Part shown: positions 1-7,595 of the stretch, one piece after another
Layout: each line of letters begins with the position of its first letter
Numbering within the stretch: position 1 is the stretch's first letter
Assembly: GCA_005888075.1 (NCBI GenBank)
Contig: VBKD01000082.1
Span: 5,294 to 25,729, forward strand
Length of the DNA stretch: 20,436 nucleotides
DNA from: Chloroflexota bacterium
Lineage (GTDB): Bacteria > Chloroflexota > Dormibacteria > Dormibacterales > Dormibacteraceae
Direction: 5' to 3'
The notes under the pieces: generated by a model
The model's input: only the letters and a program-made list of their open reading frames with translations
Told to the model about the DNA's origin: nothing
Database searches by the model: none
Translations under genes and position numbers: made by a program

Positions 1-366
1 ATAGAGGTAGCGGCACGTCAACGGCTTGCCGGCGATGATGGCGGTGACGAATGTGCCCTCAAAGGTGCCGGTGTACTGAGTGAGCCCGGCGGAATCGCAC
101 GTCACGTGCTCGCCTGACACGAATCTCACCGGATGCCCGCTGGCGCTGAACGACACGTCGATCCGGGTGTTGTCCCGTGTCGCGACGTCATAGCCCCCTG
201 TCGACAACGTGACCGAAACCTGGAGCCGGCCAGGTGACGTATCGGCGAGGACGACCGGACTGGGGCCGGCTTGGGATCCCATTCCAGTCGTGTTGCCCGA
301 TCCAGCTCCACAACCGGCCACGATCAGCACCAACAGGGAGGCGGCCACAGCCCGCCACGCCACCAT
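1..366 (-). CDS. Putative lipoprotein, C-terminus outside window
   Basis: An open frame runs on the minus strand from an ATG at 366 to the window edge, 122 codons without a stop, so the C-terminus is missing. The N-terminus is a typical lipoprotein signal: a short basic start, a hydrophobic stretch (AASLLVLIV) and a lipobox ending LIVAGC at about residue 18. A low-complexity Gly/Ser/Thr linker follows, then a polar, probably beta-rich region with two further cysteines. The mature protein should be anchored to the outer face of the membrane. I do not recognise a family. A GTG four codons upstream (378) is an alternative start; neither start has a clear Shine-Dalgarno sequence. It is the last of a minus-strand group with the NIPSNAP-like gene and htpX. 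Confidence 0.7.
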   Translation of the reverse strand, partial: MVAWRAVAASLLVLIVAGCGAGSGNTTGMGSQAGPSPVVLADTSPGRLQVSVTLSTGGYDVATRDNTRIDVSFSASGHPVRFVSGEHVTCDSAGLTQYTGTFEGTFVTAIIAGKPLTCRYLY

Positions 367-434
367 TGCAAACGCCACTCTAATTCAGAGGAACGACCCT
401 CGCAGCCCGAAGGTAATACCGGATGGTGGCTGGG

Positions 435-725
435 CTAGAGGACCGATTGAATCAAGGTCGTCGCCGCGCTCGCCACATGCCTTGCCGGGTCGGGATTCAT
501 CGCCTTCCGCTCAGGTGACTCGTAGTACTCCGAGTCTGCTTGTTCCCACGACTTCGTCCCCACATATCTGAGAATCCAGACGAAGCGATCCGCGCCTTCA
601 ACGGTCCAGGCTCCGACGACCTCGAAGCCATGCTTCCGGCGAAGCGGCGCGATCCGCGTACGCCACTCATCGACCCACTCGGCCATCTCACCGGCCTTGA
701 TTGCGTAGTCGCGGAGCTGAAGCAA
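435..725 (-). CDS. NIPSNAP-like small protein
   Basis: This encodes 96 residues from a TTG start. The N-terminus (LQLRDYAIKAGEM), the core PLRRKHGFEVVGAW and the strand FVWILRYVG match the general pattern of NIPSNAP / dimeric alpha-beta barrel proteins: about 100 residues, soluble, usually dimeric, with no settled enzymatic role in bacteria. The length fits one complete domain. The gene begins 11 bases after the htpX stop on the same strand, so it is probably cotranscribed with htpX. The TTG start is weakly supported because no strong Shine-Dalgarno sequence precedes it, but the protein sequence begins where the family normally begins. Substrate and function are unknown. Confidence 0.7.
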   Translation of the reverse strand: MLQLRDYAIKAGEMAEWVDEWRTRIAPLRRKHGFEVVGAWTVEGADRFVWILRYVGTKSWEQADSEYYESPERKAMNPDPARHVASAATTLIQSVL

Positions 726-736
726 GATCTTGAAAG

Positions 737-1603
737 CTACCGGCGGATGCCGGCGGCCATCGCCTCGAGGCGGTGAATTCGCTCCTCCAGCGGCGGGTGC
801 GTGCTGAACAGGCCGGCCAGGGTTTGTCCTTTGAGCGGATTGACTATGTACAGATGGGCGAACGCCGGCGTGCCGGTCTGGGCGGGCACCACCTCGGTCG
901 CCCGCTCCAGCTTGCGTAGCGCTGAGGCCAGCGCCATCGGGTCGCCGGAAACCTCAGCGCCCGTGTGGTCCGCTTCGTATTCGCGCGAGCGAGACACCGC
1001 AAGCTGGATCAGAGCCGCCGCGATGGGTCCCAGGACGATCATCAAAAGCCCGACCAGGAGGCCGCCGCCACCCTGGTCACGCTCGTCGCGCCCGCCGTAG
1101 CCGCCGAACAGGAGGCCCCACTGGGCGATGTTGGCGATCATCGTGATGGCGCCGGCCATCACCGCCACCACCGAGCTGATGAGGATGTCGCGGTTCCGCA
1201 CGTGAGCAAACTCGTGGGCGAGCACTCCGTACAGCTCCTCTTCGTCAAGGATCCGCAAAAGACCCTGGTTGACGGAGATCGCGGCATGCGAGGGATTGCG
1301 CCCGGTCGCGAACGCGTTCGGCGATGGGTCGGGGCTGAGGTAGACCCTTGGCTTCGGCACGTGGTACTGCACCGCCAGCCGGTCGGCCAGGCGGTGAAGC
1401 ATCGGCGCTTCGGCCGGTCCCACCTCCTTGGCTTGCGCAGCGGCGAGAGCGAGCCGGTCGCTGAACCAGTAGGCCACGCCGTTCATGACGATGGCGAGCC
1501 CGAGGAAGACGATCGTGCCTGTCGCGCCGAAGAAAAAGCGTCCGATCAAGACGAGCAAGACTGTCAGCGCGACCATCCAGAACGCCGTCTTCAGCTGGTT
1601 CAT
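737..1603 (-). CDS. htpX: Membrane zinc metalloprotease HtpX
   Basis: This is a 288-residue M48-family membrane protease. Two hydrophobic segments lie at about residues 8-25 and 28-47 and two more at about 143-163 and 180-203. The zinc motif HEFAH (H130, E131, H134) lies on the cytoplasmic side in the family. The downstream SREYEAD segment (about 206-212) supplies the third zinc ligand, E208. Length and layout match HtpX, which degrades damaged membrane proteins in envelope quality control. The start is an ATG with only a weak upstream GGGA. An 86-base gap separates it from the secreted beta-propeller gene upstream. Nothing in the sequence suggests the gene is damaged. Confidence 0.95.
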   Translation of the reverse strand: MNQLKTAFWMVALTVLLVLIGRFFFGATGTIVFLGLAIVMNGVAYWFSDRLALAAAQAKEVGPAEAPMLHRLADRLAVQYHVPKPRVYLSPDPSPNAFATGRNPSHAAISVNQGLLRILDEEELYGVLAHEFAHVRNRDILISSVVAVMAGAITMIANIAQWGLLFGGYGGRDERDQGGGGLLVGLLMIVLGPIAAALIQLAVSRSREYEADHTGAEVSGDPMALASALRKLERATEVVPAQTGTPAFAHLYIVNPLKGQTLAGLFSTHPPLEERIHRLEAMAAGIRR

Positions 1604-1660
1604 ATGTCGTTGATTGTTCCCACTTTACGGCGCGCCAATCGGTGGAAATCGGAGGTGGGA

Positions 1661-1679
1661 GGCCGGCTTGGAGCCGGCC
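1661..1679 (-). terminator. Hairpin after the beta-propeller gene
   Basis: A perfect inverted repeat (GGCCGGCT, 3-base loop, AGCCGGCC) begins 11 bases beyond the stop codon at 1690 of the minus-strand gene. The very stable 8-bp GC stem suits a transcription terminator or a 3' end stabiliser. No T-run follows on the minus strand, so it is not a canonical intrinsic terminator. Confidence 0.45.
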
Positions 1680-1689
1680 CCCCGATGTG

Positions 1690-3288
1690 CTACTTGGCCT
1701 TGCCGATGCAGGTGCCCGAGGTCTGGTTCGCCGCGCGAAGCAACTTGACGGTGTTGTCGTCCGCGTAAGCGATATGGGCGCAGCCTCGCTGGTCGAGGTC
1801 CTCGGTGATGAAGTCGAGCAGGTTGCGGCTCGAGATGGTAGGAACGCAGAAGATGCCCAGGTTGCAGATGTCCCCGATGTGCATCGCCGTCGTTGTGATC
1901 TGGGTTGCCGTCCACGTCGCGCTTCCAGGACCCTGGCCGAGGTTCACGGACTGCGCCGCGTAGAGGTTCCACGGGCAGGCGGGCGGATAGGTGGGCGGGT
2001 TTCCGTTGGCCGGCCCAGGGCCGGCGCAACCGCCCGGAAGCGCTTTACCGAGAGAGTCGGTCGGCACGATTTCGGACGTGCGAAGGTAGGCCACATCCAC
2101 TTTGCCCGGATCGCCCGCCGCGATCGAGGGGAAGAAATGGGTCCCGCGTTCCGCCGCCGGATTCACCCTGTACGGTCTTGCGGCGCTGCCCGGAATCAGG
2201 CCGCCACCACCGTCCCACACCGTGCCGCCGTTGTTCGACCACACGACGTACATGTCGTACTCGCACGAGGTATCCGACTGCACCGTGCCGGCGGCGGACT
2301 CCGCCGAACAAGTGGCCGGATTGGCCGTCAGGTTGATGGCGAAACCGAAGTACGGGTTGCCCTGGTTGTCGATCGTGAACCCGACAAAAGGCGTTGAAGA
2401 GTCGTGACCGATACCTGCGTCAAATGCTTGCTGCGGCGTCCATGTCAACCCGTTGTCGTCTGAGTACGAGACCCACAACGTGTGGAACGCCTGCATCATC
2501 GTGACGTTGCAGCCGGTCGCGTTTTGCGGAAGGTCGGCCGCGATCCACGCCACGAAGATTCGGCCGGCGTGAGGCGTGCCGGGCGGGGCGATCTGTACGC
2601 CGGCGGGCACTGTGTTGCAGAACGTGTAGCCCTGAGCGACCAAAGTACCGGCCACCGCTCCCGGCTTGACCGCGGGGCTCGCCAGCACCTCCTGCGGCGC
2701 ACCGAATGTCGCGCCGCCGTCGTGTGAGATGTTGACCCAGATCTGGCTCGGGCCATAGAAGTCGTGATACATCAGGACGACTTCGGCCTGGGATGTCGTC
2801 GTAGCGGGTGGAAGGATCGATGCGGCCAACCAGTCGCGGTCGACGCCAAAGGGTGAGCAGCTCGTGCCGCATTGCGGAATGGCGCCCGCGCCGTGGGTCC
2901 AGCTCGCGCCGTGGTTGACCGACTTCCACACATCCGCCTGCAAAGGAGCCACACCCTGGCTGCCCGCGAGGTTGCACAGGTATACCGAATTCGCCTGGTC
3001 AGTCGCCAGACAATCGTCGCCGCTGTTCGGGTCTGCAGTTGCCACCGGCTGCCACGTCGCGCCCAGGTTCGTCGACTTGTAGGTCAACGTTCCACCCTGA
3101 GGAGTGGTGTCGTAAAGCACGCCGGCGGAGTCGGATACGATCGATGGCTCGCCACCGTATGGGCCGACATTGGCGAGGCTGTATGCAGGGGCATTGCCGG
3201 CGATTACCCCCGGCGAGATGCCTATCACGGCTCCTAAGACGCAGGCGATACCCACGCAAGCCAGGAATGAACTGCGCAACTTATGCAT
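1690..3288 (-). CDS. Secreted Asp-box (BNR/sialidase-like) beta-propeller protein
   Basis: The protein has 532 residues and begins with a Sec-type signal sequence (basic MHKLR, hydrophobic core to about residue 30, small residues before AGNAPA). Five Asp-box-like repeats, pattern S-x-(D/N)-x-G-x-(T/S)-(W/F) and close variants, lie at about residues 71-79, 122-130, 187-195, 274-283 and 350-358. They mark the blades of a sialidase-type propeller. Many cysteines (for example C140, C144, C224, C260, C327, C342) suggest disulfides and fit an exported location. I cannot identify the arginine triad or Tyr/Glu pair of true sialidases, so it may bind or hydrolyse glycans or be purely structural. A G-rich GGGGGTG six bases before the ATG can serve as ribosome binding site. 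No neighbour points to a pathway. Confidence 0.75.
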   Translation of the reverse strand: MHKLRSSFLACVGIACVLGAVIGISPGVIAGNAPAYSLANVGPYGGEPSIVSDSAGVLYDTTPQGGTLTYKSTNLGATWQPVATADPNSGDDCLATDQANSVYLCNLAGSQGVAPLQADVWKSVNHGASWTHGAGAIPQCGTSCSPFGVDRDWLAASILPPATTTSQAEVVLMYHDFYGPSQIWVNISHDGGATFGAPQEVLASPAVKPGAVAGTLVAQGYTFCNTVPAGVQIAPPGTPHAGRIFVAWIAADLPQNATGCNVTMMQAFHTLWVSYSDDNGLTWTPQQAFDAGIGHDSSTPFVGFTIDNQGNPYFGFAINLTANPATCSAESAAGTVQSDTSCEYDMYVVWSNNGGTVWDGGGGLIPGSAARPYRVNPAAERGTHFFPSIAAGDPGKVDVAYLRTSEIVPTDSLGKALPGGCAGPGPANGNPPTYPPACPWNLYAAQSVNLGQGPGSATWTATQITTTAMHIGDICNLGIFCVPTISSRNLLDFITEDLDQRGCAHIAYADDNTVKLLRAANQTSGTCIGKAK

Positions 3289-3351
3289 TTACGCACCCCC
3301 GCAAAATTTCGTTCTCCGTTCCAGGAGATCCCTTAGCCGCCAATAACCGTA

Positions 3352-3491
3352 TCAGCGCCGGGTCGAGCCGCGCGCGACGATTTTCAGCTGGGGGTGCGCC
3401 TCGGGCACGGCTGTTATGAGCCCGCCTCCGGCGTGGTCGCTGATCTTTCCGCGCAGCCGCTTGACCAGCGGGTCGACGGGCTCGGGGCCCG
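3352..3491 (-). pseudogene. Coding-like remnant without a start codon
   Basis: Directly after the receiver-gene stop at 3492, the minus strand carries about 45 codons in another frame ending at a TGA (3352-3354). It reads ...EPVDPLVKRLRGKISDHAGG... and further to ...HPQLKIVARGSTRR. Nearly all third positions are G or C, as in the real genes here, which is unusual for spacer. The frame has no ATG, GTG or TTG near its beginning and runs back into the receiver gene out of frame. It is best read as the 3' remnant of a lost gene, or chance in a GC-rich genome. No family recognised. Confidence 0.3.
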
Positions 3492-3866
3492 CTAGCCCTC
3501 TCCCAGCACTCGGACGATCTCCGCCTGAAGCTCGTTGAGATCGACCGGCTTGGCGAGGAAACCGTCCAGGCCGGCCCTCTCGAGCTCCTGGCGCGTCTGC
3601 GGGAGCGGGTCGGCCGTGAGCGCTATGACCTTGACGGGACGAAGGCGATGACGGGCTCTCAGCATTCTGAGGACCTCGGTGCCGTCGTAGAGGGGCATGT
3701 GGACGTCCAGGATGATCAGGTCATAATCGCCGCTCGCACCCATGTCGATCGCCCGGTTTCCATCTGGAGCAAAGGCGACCGAGTACCCGAGCGCCTGCAG
3801 GTACTCACGAAGAATCTCGGCGTTGTCCTCGTTGTCCTCGGCGACCAGGATGCGGGCGGTGCTCAT
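3492..3866 (-). CDS. Stand-alone receiver (CheY/DivK-like) response regulator
   Basis: The protein has 124 residues and consists of one receiver domain with no output domain. All the key positions are visible: the acidic pair and magnesium site in VAEDNEDN (about residues 8-15), the phospho-acceptor Asp in LIILDVHMP (about 50-58), the switch Thr in ALTAD, and the conserved Lys in LAKPVD near the C-terminus. Proteins of this type signal by protein contact or pass phosphate along a relay. An AGGGAGAG Shine-Dalgarno sequence precedes the ATG. It is divergent from the DHp-only gene at 3985 with a 118-bp shared upstream region, which suggests a functional pair. A coding-like remnant follows its stop codon. 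Confidence 0.92.
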   Translation of the reverse strand: MSTARILVAEDNEDNAEILREYLQALGYSVAFAPDGNRAIDMGASGDYDLIILDVHMPLYDGTEVLRMLRARHRLRPVKVIALTADPLPQTRQELERAGLDGFLAKPVDLNELQAEIVRVLGEG

Positions 3867-3984
3867 GTGACTCTCCCTAGGAACCGGCAGATCGTAACGC
3901 TAGGGGCCCGGGCCGTCACGGCTCCAGACGAGGCTTGACAATCGATCCGCTTAACAAGGTGGATAATGGCCTCTCCTCAACAGC

Positions 3985-4248
3985 GTGAATGAGATCAACG
4001 AGTCGGAGCAAGCCAGGCTGGCCGGCATTGCTCACGACTACAACAACCTGCTTGGCGTCGTCGCCGCTTTTTCGTCATTTGCCAAGAAGAAAGTCGAGGC
4101 GGCCGCCGCCGACCCATCGAAAGTCGACCAGCTCAAGCTCGCGATCCGAGACCTCGAGCGTGTCGAGCATGCCGCGAGCGAGGCGGTGAAACTCACTAAA
4201 CAGCTGGTGGCCCTCATCGTGCCCGAGCCTCGTCCCGAGCAGACCTAA
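3985..4248 (+). CDS. DHp-only histidine-kinase-like protein (no ATPase domain)
   Basis: This encodes 87 residues from a GTG start. The segment LAGIAHDYNNLLGVV (H17) closely resembles the H-box of hybrid histidine kinases (usually IAHDFNNLLT), where the His is phosphorylated. The second half (DLERVEHAASEAVKLTKQLVAL) matches the second DHp helix, which in full kinases leads into the ATPase domain. Here the protein ends shortly after that helix, so no N, G1 or G2 boxes exist. It is probably a helical-hairpin dimer. It could act as a phosphotransfer module, a partner or inhibitor of a kinase encoded elsewhere, or a decayed kinase. The divergent receiver gene next door favours a relay role. No Shine-Dalgarno sequence is visible; a GATAAT box lies 17 bases before the GTG. 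Confidence 0.7.
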   Translation: MNEINESEQARLAGIAHDYNNLLGVVAAFSSFAKKKVEAAAADPSKVDQLKLAIRDLERVEHAASEAVKLTKQLVALIVPEPRPEQT

Positions 4249-4257
4249 GACATATAA

Positions 4258-4275
4258 GAGGACGCGAGCGTCCTC
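4258..4275 (+). repeat. Perfect inverted repeat upstream of the heme operon
   Basis: GAGGACGC, two bases (GA), then GCGTCCTC form a perfect palindromic repeat 10 bases after the DHp-gene stop and 21 bases before the GATAAT box of hemC. No T-run follows. It could be a terminator-like hairpin for the small upstream gene or an operator next to the heme promoter. Confidence 0.45.
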
Positions 4276-4296
4276 GGTGACCCAAGGCGATTTGGG

Positions 4297-4302
4297 GATA
4301 AT
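4297..4302 (+). promoter_or_regulatory. Candidate -10 box of the heme operon
   Basis: GATAAT in the context GGGGATAATTT lies 7 bases before a GTG (4309) and 22 bases before the ATG (4324) of hemC. No convincing -35 hexamer is seen. Transcription would start near 4308-4310, so the mRNA would be leaderless if the GTG is used, or have a leader of about 15 bases if the ATG is used. Confidence 0.45.
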
Positions 4303-4323
4303 TTGGCCGTGCACTCCTCCGCC

Positions 4324-5208
4324 ATGCGTCTTCGCCTTGGCACGCGCGGCTCGCAGCTGGCCCTGATCCAGAGCCAGATCGTCGCCGGGCGGCTCAGCGA
4401 GGCGGGGCACGAAGTCGAGCTGGTCCCGATCGTCACGGAAGGTGATACGAGGCCAGTGGATATGTCTCCAGGCGAAGGCGTCTTCGTGGCGGCGATCGCG
4501 CGCGCCCTGCTCGAGGGCCAGGTGGACGTCGCCGTCCACAGCGCTAAGGATGTCCCGCTCGAGCAGGAGCCCGACCTGGTGATCGCGGCGTACCCGGAAC
4601 GTGCGGACGCCCGCGATGCGCTCATCACCCGCCAAGGTGGTCAAACGCTGGCCGGCCTACCCCAGGGCGCGACCGTGGGCACCGACAGCCCGCGCCGCAC
4701 CGGATTCCTGCGGGCGGTGCGGCCTGACCTGCGCGTGATCCCTCTGCACGGAAACGTCGACACGAGGCTGAAGCGCTTGGACGAGGGCGTGGTGGATGCG
4801 CTGGTGATCGCGGCCGCCGGGGTCGACCGGCTCGGTCGGGACAAACGAATCGACCAGAGGCTGGATCCACAGACGGTGGCGCCGGCCCCGGGCCAGGGCG
4901 CGCTGGCCATCCAGGCTCGCCGTTCCGACCCAAAGCTGCTCGAGATCCTGAGTGAAATCGATGTGCCCGACGTGAGGATCGCGGTAGAGATAGAGCGAGA
5001 AGTGTTGAGAGCTACGGGCGGCACCTGCCGCGCGCCGGTCGGAGCGTACGCATCGATTGCCGGACTGACGTTCACCCTGCTGGTCGCCGGCGTGAACAGC
5101 GACGGTTCAGGGATGCGAGTCGAGAGCATCCGGGGCGCGCGGGAAGACGGAGTACGACTCGCCGCTGAAGCAGGGCAGCGGCTGGTGGCTCAGGTCGCGC
5201 TGCGATGA
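4324..5208 (+). CDS. hemC: Porphobilinogen deaminase (hydroxymethylbilane synthase)
   Basis: HemC joins four porphobilinogens into hydroxymethylbilane in the cytoplasm. The N-terminus (MRLRLGTRGSQLAL) is typical of the family. HSAKDVP carries the catalytic Asp (D76), and TGGTCRAPVGAYA carries C235, which holds the dipyrromethane cofactor. The 294-residue length is normal. I chose the ATG at 4324 because the family begins here. A GTG at 4309 and a TTG at 4303 are in frame, and the GTG sits where a leaderless transcript from the GATAAT box would start. No Shine-Dalgarno sequence precedes any of the three. It is the first gene of an eight-gene heme operon, and its stop overlaps the hemD start (ATGA). 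Confidence 0.96.
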   Translation: MRLRLGTRGSQLALIQSQIVAGRLSEAGHEVELVPIVTEGDTRPVDMSPGEGVFVAAIARALLEGQVDVAVHSAKDVPLEQEPDLVIAAYPERADARDALITRQGGQTLAGLPQGATVGTDSPRRTGFLRAVRPDLRVIPLHGNVDTRLKRLDEGVVDALVIAAAGVDRLGRDKRIDQRLDPQTVAPAPGQGALAIQARRSDPKLLEILSEIDVPDVRIAVEIEREVLRATGGTCRAPVGAYASIAGLTFTLLVAGVNSDGSGMRVESIRGAREDGVRLAAEAGQRLVAQVALR

Positions 5209-5909
5209 CCTCGGTGCTCGTCACCAGGCCCCTGGGCTTCGCCGACCCTCTGGTCAAGGCGCTCGAGCATCTTGGCTATCGAGTCCACGCCGTGCCGGCA
5301 GTCGAAACGGAGCCGCTCGAGCTCAAAGCAAGCGATCTCGCGAGCTTTGACTGGATCGTCCTCACCAGCGTCCAGGGGGTCGACGCTCTGGCCGAGCTGC
5401 CTCTCGCCCCTCGGTACGCCGCGGTCGGCGAGAAAACGGCCCATGCCCTCGAGGCACGCGGCATCAAACCCGGTCACGTCCCGGCGCAAGCCAACGGGCT
5501 CGCCCTCGCCGACACGCTGCCCGATGTGGAAGGAAGGCGAATCGTTCTTGTGCGGGCTTCAGCAGCGGCGAGCGATCTTCCCGACCGCCTGCGCCGGCGG
5601 GGGGCGATCGTCGAAGAGATGACTGTCTATCGAACCGTGGAGGGGCCGGCAACATCGGCCGAACCGATGCGCGCCGCCTTGGCGGACCCTGAATTGGCCG
5701 TTGTGGTGTTCGCGTCCGGCTCGGCCGTGCGCGGCTACCTCACGCTGGGCGGTCCGCCGACCCTGCCGGCGGTGACGATCGGACCACGCACCACCTCCAG
5801 CGCACGCGAGCACGGCTTCCACGTGATCGCCGAGGCGGATTCGCAAAGCGCCGAATCTCTGGCCGCCGCAGTTTCCCGTACCGTACCGCTGGAGGCTAGG
5901 AATGCGTGA
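5205..5909 (+). CDS. hemD: Uroporphyrinogen-III synthase
   Basis: HemD closes hydroxymethylbilane with inversion of ring D to give uroporphyrinogen III, the branch point between heme and siroheme. The 234-residue protein has the weakly conserved two-lobe pattern of the family: an N-terminal VLVTRPLGFADPL, the hinge segment FDWIVLTSVQGVDAL, a second lobe with RIVLVRASAAASDLP, the MTVYRTV strand, and VVVFASGSAVRGYL near the C-terminus. Identification rests on these segments plus its position between hemC and hemB. The start ATG overlaps the hemC stop by four bases, and the 3' end overlaps hemB by eight bases. HemD also indirectly feeds the convergent sulfur operon, whose CysG uses the same product. 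Confidence 0.93.
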   Translation: MTSVLVTRPLGFADPLVKALEHLGYRVHAVPAVETEPLELKASDLASFDWIVLTSVQGVDALAELPLAPRYAAVGEKTAHALEARGIKPGHVPAQANGLALADTLPDVEGRRIVLVRASAAASDLPDRLRRRGAIVEEMTVYRTVEGPATSAEPMRAALADPELAVVVFASGSAVRGYLTLGGPPTLPAVTIGPRTTSSAREHGFHVIAEADSQSAESLAAAVSRTVPLEARNA

Positions 5910-6912
5910 GCTTGTACGCGTCCGGACCGTGAGCACGCCCGCCGGCAAGCGGCCGCGGCGGCTTCGTGCCAACCCCGCCCTGCGGGCGCTGGTGCGCGAG
6001 ACGCGGCTCGAACCGGGGCGGTTCCTGGCTCCGCTCTTCGTGGTGTCGGGTCGCGATCGCCGGGAGCCGATCGCATCGCTCAAGGGCCACGCCAGGCTCA
6101 GCGCGGACGTAGCCGTCGCAGAAGCCCACCGCCTGGCCGGACTGGGTGTCGGAGGCATCTTGCTCTTCGGCATCCCCGACGCCAAGGATCATGACGGTCG
6201 GGCCGCGGCCGACGAGAACGGGCCTGTCGCACAGACCTTGCGGATGCTCAAGGCGGAGAACCTTCCGCTCGTTTTGGCGGCTGACGTTTGCCTTTGCGAA
6301 TACACGACGCACGGGCACTGCGGTGTGCTTCACGGCGAGCAGGTCGACAACGACGCCACACTGCCACTCCTGGCGGAAGCCGCTGTCGCGTATGCCGAGG
6401 CCGGAGCCGATGTCGTGGCTCCGAGCGCGATGATGGATGGCCAGGTGGGTGCCTTGCGGTCGGCGCTCGATCCCGCCGGATTGGAAAACACCGCGATCAT
6501 GGCGTACGCCTCGAAGCACGCGTCGGTGCTCTACGGTCCTTTCCGAGAAGCGGCCGGCTCGACGCCAAGCTTTGGCGACCGCAAGTCCTACCAGATGGAC
6601 CCCGCCAACGCACGCGAAGCCATGCGAGAGATGCAGCTCGACACGGATGAAGGCGCGGACATCTTGATGGTCAAGCCGGCGATCACCTCGCTGGACCTGC
6701 TGGCGCGCGCGAGAGATCGATTCGACGTGCCGCTTGCGGCCTACCAGGTCAGCGGCGAGGCAGCCATGATCGAGGCTGCGGCCGAGCGCGGGTGGCTCGA
6801 CCGGCGCGGCGCGGTTCTCGAGTCGCTGACTGCGATCGTCCGTGCCGGTGCGGACATCGTCATGACCTACTTCGCGGCCGACGCCGCGTCCTGGCTGAAC
6901 GCGAAGAGATGA
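5902..6912 (+). CDS. hemB: Delta-aminolevulinic acid dehydratase (porphobilinogen synthase)
   Basis: HemB condenses two 5-aminolevulinates into porphobilinogen. The 336-residue sequence contains the cysteine-rich metal site ADVCLCEYTTHGHCG (C130, C132, C140), indicating a zinc-dependent catalytic site. The two Schiff-base lysines are in AYASKHASVLYGPFREA (K205) and ILMVKPA (K258). The N-terminus RRLRANPALRALVRET is the standard family opening. A GGAGG lies six bases before the ATG, inside the end of hemD, and supports this start. The 3' end overlaps hemQ (ATGA). All expected catalytic residues are present. Confidence 0.97.
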   Translation: MRELVRVRTVSTPAGKRPRRLRANPALRALVRETRLEPGRFLAPLFVVSGRDRREPIASLKGHARLSADVAVAEAHRLAGLGVGGILLFGIPDAKDHDGRAAADENGPVAQTLRMLKAENLPLVLAADVCLCEYTTHGHCGVLHGEQVDNDATLPLLAEAAVAYAEAGADVVAPSAMMDGQVGALRSALDPAGLENTAIMAYASKHASVLYGPFREAAGSTPSFGDRKSYQMDPANAREAMREMQLDTDEGADILMVKPAITSLDLLARARDRFDVPLAAYQVSGEAAMIEAAAERGWLDRRGAVLESLTAIVRAGADIVMTYFAADAASWLNAKR

Positions 6913-7595
6913 GCGATCGCCGCTTCGTCCATGCCCTCGCGCTGGGTCTCGACCCCGCCTGGCGGCGCATGCCGTCCGCCGAGCGATGCCGCACCGCGGA
7001 GGAGCTCATCGCGGCGGTCAACGCGCAGCCCGAGGTCACGACGCACGCCTACTCGATGGTCGGCTTGCGAGCCGGAGCGGATCTCTTGCTGTGGAGCCTC
7101 GCGCCGTCTCTCGAATCCCTGGAGGAGAAATCCGCGGCAGTGCTCCGCTCAGGGATGGGACGGTGGATGAGCGTCAGCCACAGCTTCCTCGGCCTCATCC
7201 AGGCCTCGCAGTACGTGAAGAAGCCCACTCCGCAAGAGCAGTCACTCTTCAGCGGTGAACGATCGCGCTACCTCATCGTCTACCCGTTCACGAAGGCGAC
7301 CGACTGGTACCTCCTCAGCCGTGATGCACGGCAGGGAATCATGAACGAGCACATGCGGATCGGTCACGACTTCCAGGAGGTTCGACAGCTCCTTGCCAAC
7401 AGCTTCGGTCTCGACGATATGGATTTCCTGGTCGCGTATGAGACGGACGACCTCCCGAAGTTCAGCGAGCTGGTGCGCGCGCTGCGTGAGACCGACAGCC
7501 GGCGATCGACCGTCCGTGACACGCCCATCCTTGTCGGCGTCCACCGCCCGATCGCCGAGATCACCGCGCTGCTCGGAGCCAACGAGACCAATTGA
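6909..7595 (+). CDS. hemQ: Coproheme decarboxylase, chlorite-dismutase family
   Basis: HemQ (ChdC) converts coproheme to heme b in the coproporphyrin-dependent pathway of monoderm bacteria. The start is the ATG overlapping the hemB stop; the frame extends further upstream but only inside hemB. The 228-residue protein shows the family core SRYLIVYPFTKATDWYLL with the likely catalytic Tyr (Y125), and MNEHMRIGHDF, where H148 sits 23 residues after the Tyr, the spacing of the actinobacterial axial-His enzymes. NSFGLDDMDFLVAYETDD and a C-terminal DTPILVG complete the pattern. Placement between hemB and hemE is strong context. Its presence implies that this organism makes heme through coproporphyrin III rather than protoporphyrin IX. 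Confidence 0.93.
   Translation: MSDRRFVHALALGLDPAWRRMPSAERCRTAEELIAAVNAQPEVTTHAYSMVGLRAGADLLLWSLAPSLESLEEKSAAVLRSGMGRWMSVSHSFLGLIQASQYVKKPTPQEQSLFSGERSRYLIVYPFTKATDWYLLSRDARQGIMNEHMRIGHDFQEVRQLLANSFGLDDMDFLVAYETDDLPKFSELVRALRETDSRRSTVRDTPILVGVHRPIAEITALLGANETN

Noticed and set aside
1661..1679. The GGCCGGCT hairpin as a mobile repeat element.
   Set aside because: I saw no second copy in the window and its place right after a stop codon favours a 3'-end role.
965..1768. A 267-codon plus-strand frame across htpX.
   Set aside because: It is antisense to htpX and to the end of the beta-propeller gene, with no domain pattern.
3935..3967. TTGACA (3935-3940) and GATAAT (3962-3967) as a sigma-70 promoter for the DHp-only gene.
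   Set aside because: The spacer is 21 bases, too long for a normal promoter; GATAAT alone may still be a -10 box.
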